Shown here in pieces: positions 1 through 7,940 of a stretch of DNA of 57,206 nt; the first letter of the stretch is position 1, and each line of letters opens with the position of its first letter. Position numbers and translations under genes: made by a program. This stretch comes from an uncultured Blautia sp. Lineage in GTDB: Bacteria; Bacillota; Clostridia; Lachnospirales; Lachnospiraceae. The stretch is from contig URVB01000020.1 of the NCBI GenBank assembly GCA_900551075.1, positions 1 through 57,206 on the forward strand, in the 5' to 3' direction. The notes beneath the pieces were generated by a model that saw nothing but the letters and a program-made list of their open reading frames with translations, searched no databases and was not told where the DNA came from.

Positions 1-10
1 AAATAGCCCC

Positions 11-1303
11 TCAAAAACAAGTAAAATAAATATAAATTCCCCACCCCACACCCCCGCCGTTACTCTTACCAAAAAGATATATACATTCCGTATTTATATC
101 AAAATATCTGCACGCAAGTGATAATGCTTCAAGGTATGCATATTCATTGATATACGCTCCACCCATTACTCCTCGTCCTGAAGCACTAATAACAAGTAAT
201 TTTTCCGGCTGTTCTTCGAACAGATATGAATCATACCAATCATTGCTCAAACATATAGCTAATGGATAACCACCTTTATCACACCCCTCTTTTGGAAAAA
301 CAACACGCATCTCTTGAATTGTATTATCTATTTCTGACAGATAAAAAATGCTGGTTGGAGTTTTAATTGATAAAAACGGCACATCATGTCCCAACTTTTT
401 TTGGATTTCATATATCATGAAATATTGTTCAATTTTTGTAACTAATACCCCTTTAATTTGTCTTAAGCGGCCTTGCATTTCAATATCATCCTGATTCTTT
501 AGCAAATATTCCCGAGCCTCTTTTTCGACCTCGTATATATACTGCGCATCAACAAAGCAATCAATAATTTTACATGGAAATATCGTATAAACGATGCAGC
601 TCTTTATCTCGTCTGCTTCCAATAAAATCCTATATTCTTTTCCCAAAGTGTAATAATTGTCTTCCGCGTTATTTATCATTCGTTGATTCACCATTATTTG
701 AAGATGAACCGCAGTTTTCTCCATAGCCGGTCCCAATACAGTAATATTAAGATATTGATTTTCACGTCTTACAAAGACGTTATAGTCATTCTGCTCCTTC
801 TTCTCTCGTAAACTGCAAAATATATTATTTCTTTCCCAAATATCCGCTCCATAAACCTGCAGATATAAATATGGCGGTAGAATAAATTCTTTTTGTAAAA
901 AAAGCGAAATAATTATATAATTGTTTCCCTGATTCAAATTTACTAAAGTCATTACCTTCTCCTGTTCTTTCCAATTCATCAAAACAGGCTCTTCATTCAT
1001 CCATACTCTGCTATTACCTGGTAAATCTGCATCAATATATACTTTACAATCTTTTTGGGAAAAAATTGCTGCAAATACATATGTTAATTTTCCGCTCTCA
1101 ATATTTTTCAAATTATTTAGCCCAAAATTGTTAGGCTGCCCGCATAACTTTTCAGAAGACTCCTGCAAATAGCTAAATAGTTGCTTTTTTACCACGGAGG
1201 CAAGCGACAGGGAAAAAAGCTCCCTATCACCAGCCCCTGAATTTTCAAAGAATATTTCAAATTGATTTATTGCAAGAACCTGACTTTCATCATAACTATA
1301 CAT
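11..1303 (-). CDS. alpha/beta-hydrolase (S9/esterase-like), broken 3' end
   Basis: About 430 residues. The C-terminal part has a hydrolase core and ends in the nucleophile elbow FGKSNGG, where Ser would be catalytic. Directly after it the frame runs through a G-rich stretch (about positions 38-60) and stops, so the Asp and His of the triad are missing. Both other frames stay open to the window edge, which suggests a frameshift or poor sequence here. The ATG at 1303 is preferred over 1354, since the longer form overlaps the tag gene by 59 bases; at 1303 the overlap is 8. The N-terminal 300 residues match no family I recognise. It is the last gene of the cluster operon. Function beyond serine hydrolase is unknown. 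Confidence 0.6.
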   Translation of the reverse strand: MYSYDESQVLAINQFEIFFENSGAGDRELFSLSLASVVKKQLFSYLQESSEKLCGQPNNFGLNNLKNIESGKLTYVFAAIFSQKDCKVYIDADLPGNSRVWMNEEPVLMNWKEQEKVMTLVNLNQGNNYIIISLFLQKEFILPPYLYLQVYGADIWERNNIFCSLREKKEQNDYNVFVRRENQYLNITVLGPAMEKTAVHLQIMVNQRMINNAEDNYYTLGKEYRILLEADEIKSCIVYTIFPCKIIDCFVDAQYIYEVEKEAREYLLKNQDDIEMQGRLRQIKGVLVTKIEQYFMIYEIQKKLGHDVPFLSIKTPTSIFYLSEIDNTIQEMRVVFPKEGCDKGGYPLAICLSNDWYDSYLFEEQPEKLLVISASGRGVMGGAYINEYAYLEALSLACRYFDINTECIYLFGKSNGGGVGWGIYIYFTCF

Positions 1304-1859
1304 TTTTTTCCGGTGCTGAAAAGCAATGTGGCTCATGTGCATTATACACACCAATAGCCTGTAAATAGGAAAATGTAGTGGTAGGTCCCATATACTTCAT
1401 ACCCCGATGCTTTAAATCTTTTGAAATTTTCTCTGCTAAAGGCGTAAATCCTTCATAAATAACCGAAATATCACGTATGACTTTTCCATCTGAGAATGAC
1501 CAGATATATTTGTCAAAAGAGCCAAATTCCTGCTGAATATCCATAAATATACGTGCATTTTGAACTGTTGCCGCAATTTTTCCACGGCTCTTTACTATTC
1601 CGTCATCTTTAGTCAATCGTTCTATATCCTCTTCTGTATATTGAGCAATTTTTTTATAATCAAAATTATCAAAGGCACTCCTAAATCCACTGCGCTTTTT
1701 TAGTATGATAACCCAGGATAATCCAGCCTGAAAAGATTCAAGCAAAAGCATTTCGAATAAATATGAATCATCATGTGAGGGTTTTCCCCATTCCTCATCG
1801 TGATATCTTAGTGTAGCAGAATCAACCCATGCACAACGCTTTACATTATTTTCATTCAT
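1296..1859 (-). CDS. tag: DNA-3-methyladenine glycosylase I
   Basis: 188 residues, the usual length for this enzyme, which excises 3-methyladenine from alkylated DNA in the cytoplasm. The N-terminal motif CAWVDS...YHDEEWGKPSHDD and the C-terminal HEPHCF (zinc-binding Cys and His ligands of the Tag family) are both present, as is the aromatic pocket region around LLLESFQAGLSWVIILKKR. The ATG at 1859 has an AAAGGAG site about 11 bases upstream; the longer frame to 1934 adds 25 residues not typical of the family. It sits immediately downstream of the biosynthetic operon in the same direction. It may be housekeeping or may protect against a DNA-alkylating product; the sequence does not decide. 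A strong AGGAGGTGG at about 1966-1975 has no ATG at proper spacing. Confidence 0.93.
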   Translation of the reverse strand: MNENNVKRCAWVDSATLRYHDEEWGKPSHDDSYLFEMLLLESFQAGLSWVIILKKRSGFRSAFDNFDYKKIAQYTEEDIERLTKDDGIVKSRGKIAATVQNARIFMDIQQEFGSFDKYIWSFSDGKVIRDISVIYEGFTPLAEKISKDLKHRGMKYMGPTTTFSYLQAIGVYNAHEPHCFSAPEKNV

Positions 1860-1990
1860 CTCAACATTTTCTCCTTTACTGAATAATAGTTTTTCCCGGT
1901 TTCCGCCAATAGCTTTGCAGGCACATTTATCCAAATAGCATATATAATAAATAATGTCTTTTACCCACCTCCTGCCGTAAATTTATTGTG

Positions 1991-3736
1991 CTATTTCCAA
2001 ACATCCCGAAACTCTTCTTTCATGATTTCAAAAATTTCTTTTGCTCTTTCCATGATAACCAAGTGTGTTGCTACTGGCAGAATAACCAGCTTTCCTTTAC
2101 GAAATTGCTTGAATGCCCATTCCGACTGATCAATTGATGCTACATGATCATACCTGGATGTAATTAACAATACAGGTATATCTATATCTTGTATAATCTC
2201 AGATATATCATAATCGTATTGCCGTATACACATTTTCAAAAAAGATATTGCCCATTCCTCATGATCATACTGTTCTAAAAAAATATCATGCCATACTTTT
2301 GGAACTCTTTCTAAAAGACTCTCATCCTGTTCTGAGTAAAAAACACTTTCAGATATTAGTTTTAAGTAAATTGATAGTAATTTGGGGCGCCCCTTAATGA
2401 TTTTCATAACTAATTCCGCATTTTCCTGAAACTTATTTCCTTTCCGCTTATAACCCGGAAACGGAGCAAAATCACCTGAAATGACAGTAATAGTTTCAAC
2501 TTTATCAACATACTTATGTGCGTATATCATCGCGGCTTTCACACCTGAGCACCACGCAATGATATGAAATTTATCTATTTTTTCAGTTGAAACTACCTTT
2601 TCTAAATCTTCTACCTGAGAGTCTATACAATATAATCCCTTTTCACTTTCTGCTGAACTTGCTCCGAAACATCCGGGTATTTCCCATACAATAACCCGAA
2701 AATATTTACTAAGATACCGAATAAAAATATTCCAGGCTTCATAATGGGCGCCAAACGCATTTATTACTATCAGAGTTCTGATCCTTTTTTCTGTGACATA
2801 GTATGTCAGTTCTTTTTCATAGACGCTCTTGATAGATTTCTCCATCATATTCACACTTGGAGGCAGGATGTCCATCTTCATTATACATCTTTCTATTCTT
2901 TTTTGAAGCCAATGCTTCTGACAAATACAACCGTCCGGAATTGCACTTTCCCCCAAAAATTCCCATTCTAAATTTGGAAAATACGAGGTAAGCATTTCCT
3001 TAAAAATGCTGTCAACTATCCTTTCATTACCTTTCACTTTTTTGTAAACAAATTGACTATATCCATTTAACCTGTTAAATAAATCAAGTATTTCTTTTAT
3101 AGAAAATTCATTTTTTTTACTAAATATGTAATTGATCTGTTTTTCTTGTTTTTCCAGATAAATAATGGACCTGACGATATCATCTAACGGTGTAAAATAA
3201 ACACGCAAGCCTTCAACGTCAACCTCGATTGGATGCTTATGTAAACTATATCCTCTGCTTAGTATCATGCTTTGGAATTGGTATACCTGGTACACTATAT
3301 CTTCCACAATACTATTATTTCCTGATTTGGCCAAATCCGGAATAACAAATATTTTATTGCTCCTCAATTCTCCACCAGATAGTTCCACATCCGCCGATGA
3401 TTTTTTCTTCATATACATACGGTTGCAAACAATTAAGTTAACTTTACATAAAAGATTCTTTGAGCATCTGTTAATAAGGTCCAAGTATATATTTGTTCCT
3501 GTTTCTTTTGCATAATACCATATTGTGCATGTTTTTATATCCTCTATAAAAGCATAGATGGTTGTAAGATCAAAATAGTCACATACCTTTATATTTTCCA
3601 GATGTCTAGTGTCTTTTTCACAATCATATAGAGAAAATTTATCAGTTATCCATAGAATGGCTTCTCTTTTTTGCAAACAATACACGATTAACTTTGCAAA
3701 CTTGTCTACTGGTCCTAAAAAGATATTTTTTTTCAT
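1991..3736 (-). CDS. Fusion: degenerate SDR/thioester-reductase-like domain + Cys-nucleophile alpha/beta-hydrolase
   Basis: 581 residues in two parts. Residues 1-250 recall the extended SDR fold of NRPS thioester-reductase domains (VYFTPLDDIVRSIIYL resembles the usual PVDyVa.aIv segment, followed by FSIKEILDLFNRLNGY), but the glycine-rich NAD(P) motif is replaced by LGPVDKFAK. Residues 310-581 are an alpha/beta-hydrolase with the elbow AWCSG, so the nucleophile is Cys396, with likely Asp530 (SRYD) and His558 (ATHLV). Cys at this position is known from aminoacyltransferases such as SyrC and CmaE, which move aminoacyl groups between carrier domains. I infer a carrier-to-carrier or carrier-to-acceptor transferase. 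It has a paralogue at 6122-7924. RBS is CGGAGATAAT before the ATG. Confidence 0.75.
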   Translation of the reverse strand: MKKNIFLGPVDKFAKLIVYCLQKREAILWITDKFSLYDCEKDTRHLENIKVCDYFDLTTIYAFIEDIKTCTIWYYAKETGTNIYLDLINRCSKNLLCKVNLIVCNRMYMKKKSSADVELSGGELRSNKIFVIPDLAKSGNNSIVEDIVYQVYQFQSMILSRGYSLHKHPIEVDVEGLRVYFTPLDDIVRSIIYLEKQEKQINYIFSKKNEFSIKEILDLFNRLNGYSQFVYKKVKGNERIVDSIFKEMLTSYFPNLEWEFLGESAIPDGCICQKHWLQKRIERCIMKMDILPPSVNMMEKSIKSVYEKELTYYVTEKRIRTLIVINAFGAHYEAWNIFIRYLSKYFRVIVWEIPGCFGASSAESEKGLYCIDSQVEDLEKVVSTEKIDKFHIIAWCSGVKAAMIYAHKYVDKVETITVISGDFAPFPGYKRKGNKFQENAELVMKIIKGRPKLLSIYLKLISESVFYSEQDESLLERVPKVWHDIFLEQYDHEEWAISFLKMCIRQYDYDISEIIQDIDIPVLLITSRYDHVASIDQSEWAFKQFRKGKLVILPVATHLVIMERAKEIFEIMKEEFRDVWK

Positions 3737-3788
3737 ATTATCTCCGATTCATGATTATTCCGGGGTAACACCGGACAGACAAATAGTG

Positions 3789-4214
3789 TTACAAAACCAC
3801 TTTTTCTAAAAATTCTATACTATTTCCATCCGGATCTGTAAAAAAAACAATTCTGCTTGTACCTAATCGGGGGCTATTTACATAAAATACATCAGAACAT
3901 GGGTAAATACCTTTTTGAGCCAACTCATATATTTTTTTGTCTAATGACGGAACATATATTGATATAGTTGATTTGTTCCTTATCAAATCATTTGTACCTA
4001 TCCCTGATGGATATTGAACAAGTTCAATCATCGCACTGCCATATTGTATTTTAAGTAATAGAATACGATATCTATCATACAGGTTATTAGAAACAAAACG
4101 TACCAGCTCCCCCTCTACCCAAAAATCATCCACCACTGTGTAACCAAGTCCCTGAACATAGAATTTCACGGATTCCTCTATCGACTTTACAAATATATCT
4201 ATATGCAATAACAT
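3789..4214 (-). CDS. VOC-family (glyoxalase/dioxygenase-fold) protein
   Basis: 141 residues, a single VOC module pair. The start HIDIFVKSIEESVKFY and the C-terminal FFTDPDGNSIEFLE are typical of glyoxalase/bleomycin-resistance superfamily proteins; candidate metal ligands are the His at residue 4, the Glu of MIELVQ and the Glu of SIEFLE. Members are metal-dependent lyases, isomerases or dioxygenases, or binding-type resistance proteins. It lies 3 bases from the upstream radical SAM gene and 52 bases before the next cluster gene, so it belongs to the operon. A tailoring step or self-protection by binding are both possible. The start is supported by GGAGAAATGAATT before ATG. Confidence 0.85.
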   Translation of the reverse strand: MLLHIDIFVKSIEESVKFYVQGLGYTVVDDFWVEGELVRFVSNNLYDRYRILLLKIQYGSAMIELVQYPSGIGTNDLIRNKSTISIYVPSLDKKIYELAQKGIYPCSDVFYVNSPRLGTSRIVFFTDPDGNSIEFLEKVVL

Positions 4215-4217
4215 AAT

Positions 4218-5867
4218 TCATTTCTCCAACATAAAATATACGTTTGGCGAAATTCCTATCTTACCCAAATCCATATAGAGTTTGAGTCGTATATATTCAA
4301 TTTTGTTGCTCATTTCATGCATAATTTGCAAGTTCCAGTAAGAATTGGCTATATCTACTGCTTTTTGCTCATCCCAACCATACTCAGCCAAATCAACAAG
4401 TTCTAAAAATCCTTTTGTATTATGTTTGTTTACTTTTTCGATATTTTCCCAAAAAAGTTTTTCTGCTGCTTCAACTATTGGAACAGCTTCATTATAATGA
4501 CGCTTAATGTGATTTAGCAGCTTAAATTCTTCCCTAATTATGCTGCCGATTTTCTTTGCATAAAAATATTCTTTCGAATCCTCATTTCCATGAAATCTAT
4601 AATATAGAAAGTCCGATAATTTACCCACAGAATCACATTCATACCGGTATGCATATGGATTAGATGCATCCGAATCAAGTAATAATCCATCAGATTTAAC
4701 TTTATCCAGCATATCTGAAAAACTTGTAATCCCACACCTCTCAACAAAATAATACAACACTGAGCCATATTTGGTATTATACAGATATTCTGCATTTTTT
4801 CTCAATTTTTCAAAAGTAGAATATGGATTAAAATTGATGAATCCTATATCAACTGCTATTCCATTATGCCTGAAAAACTCAATAACGTTATAGTTGTCTT
4901 CTACAGAAGCTCTTTTACGATAAAGCAGTAAATCTTCCTTATTACCGGACTCAATCCCGATAATTGTACCAACAAGCCCTGATTTGCGCATAATCTCAAT
5001 GCTTTCCGGTGTAAAACGCTTATACACTTCAGCGCGAAAATATGTTTCATAGGAAATATTTACTTTGGAATCAATAATACCCTGTGCAATCTTAAGCATT
5101 CTGTCTTTATCGCCCGGTGCATGATCTTCAAAACTATTGTCGATAAACCAAAATCTATTAATTCCATGCTCTTCTACCAGTTGTTTTACCTCACCTACAA
5201 TATTTTGAGGACTACGCCCACGCCAGCAATTATTACGATTCGTTCCCCAAAAGTGCCTGTGCCAGCAAAAGCTGCAATTTGCCATACAACCTCGTGAAGT
5301 CGAAATATATGCATACCGCAGCATATTTCTCCCCAGCAAATCCCGTGCTGCATAGGGCAATTCATCTAAATCTGCAATTAACGGTTCTCTTTCATTGGCA
5401 ATGATTTCTCCGTTTTTCCGGTATACCAGACTCCTGATATTTTCAACTGTTTTTTCCCCTTCAACTGCTCTTGCAAAATTAACAAAAGGAATCTCACCCT
5501 CACCTACTATTGCATAATCAAAGCACTCATATTTCTCCAATAGTTCTTTATATGCCAAGGTAGGCCAATAACCTCCCAGAACAAAAATAGTATTTGGTAA
5601 ATGTTCCTTAATTACCTGACATGCTTCACTAACCACATTTTCTGTTGTGGAGTACATCGGAATGCCTATGATGTCTGGTGAATAACTGTATATTTCTTCC
5701 ATATTCAGATATGTCCGACTCGTATTAATTATCTTTACGTCATATCCTTCCTTGCGTAAGCAGGCACCAATAGAACAAATACCTAATTCTTCGGTTATTA
5801 TTGCATTTTTTTCTGTCAATATACTTAATAACAGCACCTTGAAATTCTTCTTCAAAATACAATACAC
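4218..5867 (-). CDS. B12-binding-type radical SAM enzyme (second of cluster)
   Basis: About 549 residues. The first 150 residues look like a cobalamin-binding Rossmann domain (LGICSIGACLRKEGYDVKIIN, then DIIGIPMYSTT and VLGGYWPTLAY). The radical SAM domain follows with CxxxCxxC at Cys194, Cys198 and Cys201 (RGCMANCSFC). The C-terminal 200 residues are family-specific. Such enzymes methylate unactivated carbons or do other radical chemistry on NRPS intermediates. It overlaps the carrier-protein gene by 16 bases. The start is uncertain: the GTG at 5867 sits almost on the GAGAGG site, so the in-frame TTG at 5855 is at least as likely. Substrate is unknown; one built on a carrier protein is plausible from the neighbours. 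Confidence 0.85.
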   Translation of the reverse strand: MYCILKKNFKVLLLSILTEKNAIITEELGICSIGACLRKEGYDVKIINTSRTYLNMEEIYSYSPDIIGIPMYSTTENVVSEACQVIKEHLPNTIFVLGGYWPTLAYKELLEKYECFDYAIVGEGEIPFVNFARAVEGEKTVENIRSLVYRKNGEIIANEREPLIADLDELPYAARDLLGRNMLRYAYISTSRGCMANCSFCWHRHFWGTNRNNCWRGRSPQNIVGEVKQLVEEHGINRFWFIDNSFEDHAPGDKDRMLKIAQGIIDSKVNISYETYFRAEVYKRFTPESIEIMRKSGLVGTIIGIESGNKEDLLLYRKRASVEDNYNVIEFFRHNGIAVDIGFINFNPYSTFEKLRKNAEYLYNTKYGSVLYYFVERCGITSFSDMLDKVKSDGLLLDSDASNPYAYRYECDSVGKLSDFLYYRFHGNEDSKEYFYAKKIGSIIREEFKLLNHIKRHYNEAVPIVEAAEKLFWENIEKVNKHNTKGFLELVDLAEYGWDEQKAVDIANSYWNLQIMHEMSNKIEYIRLKLYMDLGKIGISPNVYFMLEK

Positions 5868-6109
5868 CTCTCATTCCTTTTTCTGTTAACCAGATTAACC
5901 ATGTTTTTTACAGTTTCAAAGTTATTTGGATCTAAATCCTCATCCTCTATTCTAATATTAAATTGCTTTTCGAGAAACAGAATCACCTTAATTATGCTAA
6001 TTGAGTCAATAAGCAATGATTCAATCAACTGCTGCTCTGGCTGTATTTCATTAACTGTAAATATGATATTGGAAAGTAAGTAGTCAATAATTTGTTTTTC
6101 TGCGTTCAT
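5852..6109 (-). CDS. Free-standing acyl/peptidyl carrier protein
   Basis: 85 residues, the right size for an ACP or PCP. The four-helix pattern is visible and the phosphopantetheine site is Ser36 in LLIDSISII, the DS motif of acyl carrier proteins. It would be made holo by a host phosphopantetheinyl transferase, as none is encoded here. It sits between the Cys-hydrolase fusion and a radical SAM gene, so it probably holds the intermediate those enzymes act on. RBS is GGAGGAAAA directly before the ATG. The last 16 bases overlap the radical SAM gene, indicating coupled translation. Confidence 0.9.
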   Translation of the reverse strand: MNAEKQIIDYLLSNIIFTVNEIQPEQQLIESLLIDSISIIKVILFLEKQFNIRIEDEDLDPNNFETVKNMVNLVNRKRNERCIVF

Positions 6110-6121
6110 TTTTCCTCCATT

Positions 6122-7924
6122 CTACACATGTGAAAACTCTAAATGTGGTAAAAGTTCTGACAAAATATCTTCATATCGATCAATAATCATTAGGTGCGTA
6201 GCGGCCGGCAGGCATACGTGCCTGATATTTTTATTTTTTCCTGCAGCCCATACTGATTGTTCCGGACTAGCCGTTTGATCTCTTTCTGCCGAAAGGAGTA
6301 ATACAGGAGTCTCTATTTTCTCTATTTCCTCTTCTATTGTATGCTGATAATATTCTACACACATTGCAAGAAAATTTCTCATCAATTCTTTAGATTCAAA
6401 GGCATACAAAATATAAGGTCTTACTTTATTCGGTATAATAGAAAACAAAAACGCTTCTATGGCTGCAGGACCCCTTTCTTTAATATCCTGAGCATATGTA
6501 ATTTGATTTGTAAAAAGATTTTGATTAATAATGTTCATGTAAAAATCAAAAATCCGATCATTATCCTTTACTAAAGAATAAATTTCCTGCACACTCTTTC
6601 TAAATTTAGAATGATGCATCTGACTTCCTGAATACGGTGCATATTCTCCCGCTATTATTGTTTGTGATATAATATTATATTTTTTCATATTATCAATCAT
6701 AATTGCCTGTTTTGCACCTGAGCACCAGGAAATAATATGTATGCTTTTATTCTTTTCATTATCAATGATCGCACATAAATCATCTACTTGATCATAAAGT
6801 CCCATAGCTTTATTTTCTGAAAATAATGGTTTTTCATATTCATGTACTCCACGTATTTCACTAATAATCACTTTATATTTTCGAGTTAATTCATACAGCA
6901 TATTCCTCCATACATCTACTTTGACGCCATATGCATTAATTATCAGTATGACTTCTCCTGCCCCGGCTGTGAAATACGTAATCTCTCTTTCATTCACATG
7001 CACACTTTTTTTTATTAACTGAAATGAAGTACACATCCTGTTTTCATTTTGAATAGCACATACTTCTTTTTTTATTTTTTCAAAATTCAAATTACTGTTG
7101 TTGATGTATGGGCAATAATGCAATATCAAATCATTAAGAATATTATCAACAGATGACATTCTTTCTTCATCATTAGCTGCAACAATAGATTTATCCGTTA
7201 TATGTAGTTTGTTCACTAACTCTTCAAGTGAATGGTAAGACATCTCCACACTATCGGATTTACCACTTAAATGATCTATCCAGGACAAATAATCGAATTC
7301 TATCCAACCTCTGTTACTACAGGCAATATGATATCTTTCCCTCTCCGAGTATCCGACAAATCTTTCACTAACAAACTGAATGTATTTCCTTATTCGTTTG
7401 GTTATACTTTCTTCGACGCTTATATTCCACGGAAAATCAATTACATATGGTGCAAAATATTGATACAAAGGAATATTTTTTTCAACGCTAAGTGTATTCA
7501 CTTTGCTATAATATTTTTCCCAGTTTTTTCTTTTATCCCAGATTCCACCAGCTAAATGCTTTTTATCATAATCCTCCCGTATATCATTTCCTCGAAGAAT
7601 AATATGTATTGAAATCGCAGCACCCTTGGATAATGCTTTTCCACAAAAATCATATAAATCTATGTAACGTTTATCCATATTATTATCAGATGCCAATGCT
7701 CCTAATATGTCATAATATATCCAAATTTCAATTGCTTCTCCTTCATCCACGTGCTCTATAATCCGACTATATTCTGAAAAAAATATATTCCTGTTGCTAT
7801 CCTGCTTGAAATACTCAAAAGGAAACACCACACATTTTTCTCGTATACGCATAATATCTGAAAATATTTTTAATGCATCTGATGACAAGGTTCCTAATAT
7901 ACATATCATTTTTTCCATATTCAT
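6122..7924 (-). CDS. Paralogous fusion: N-terminal Rossmann-like domain + Cys-nucleophile alpha/beta-hydrolase
   Basis: 600 residues from the ATG at 7924, chosen because AAAGGAAATA precedes it and it clears the upstream stop at 7941; a longer frame to 7969 exists. The layout equals that of the 1991-3736 protein: about 300 N-terminal residues with a weak Rossmann start (ICILGTLSSDALKIF) and no glycine-rich cofactor motif, then a hydrolase domain with elbow SWCSG (Cys401), acid Asp549 (AERD) and His577 (ATHLM). The two proteins align well in ETPVLLLSAERDQTASPEQS against the corresponding part of the paralogue. Known Cys-type hydrolases in NRPS pathways (SyrC, CmaE) shuttle aminoacyl groups between carriers; I infer the same here. 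It lies between the second A-T gene and the free carrier protein. Confidence 0.75.
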   Translation of the reverse strand: MNMEKMICILGTLSSDALKIFSDIMRIREKCVVFPFEYFKQDSNRNIFFSEYSRIIEHVDEGEAIEIWIYYDILGALASDNNMDKRYIDLYDFCGKALSKGAAISIHIILRGNDIREDYDKKHLAGGIWDKRKNWEKYYSKVNTLSVEKNIPLYQYFAPYVIDFPWNISVEESITKRIRKYIQFVSERFVGYSERERYHIACSNRGWIEFDYLSWIDHLSGKSDSVEMSYHSLEELVNKLHITDKSIVAANDEERMSSVDNILNDLILHYCPYINNSNLNFEKIKKEVCAIQNENRMCTSFQLIKKSVHVNEREITYFTAGAGEVILIINAYGVKVDVWRNMLYELTRKYKVIISEIRGVHEYEKPLFSENKAMGLYDQVDDLCAIIDNEKNKSIHIISWCSGAKQAIMIDNMKKYNIISQTIIAGEYAPYSGSQMHHSKFRKSVQEIYSLVKDNDRIFDFYMNIINQNLFTNQITYAQDIKERGPAAIEAFLFSIIPNKVRPYILYAFESKELMRNFLAMCVEYYQHTIEEEIEKIETPVLLLSAERDQTASPEQSVWAAGKNKNIRHVCLPAATHLMIIDRYEDILSELLPHLEFSHV

Positions 7925-7940
7925 TATTTCCTTTACCAGA

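Noticed and set aside
1935..1990. AGGAGGTGG near 1966-1975 as the start of a short cluster peptide
   Set aside because: No ATG, GTG or TTG lies at usable spacing; the first ATG gives a four-residue peptide.
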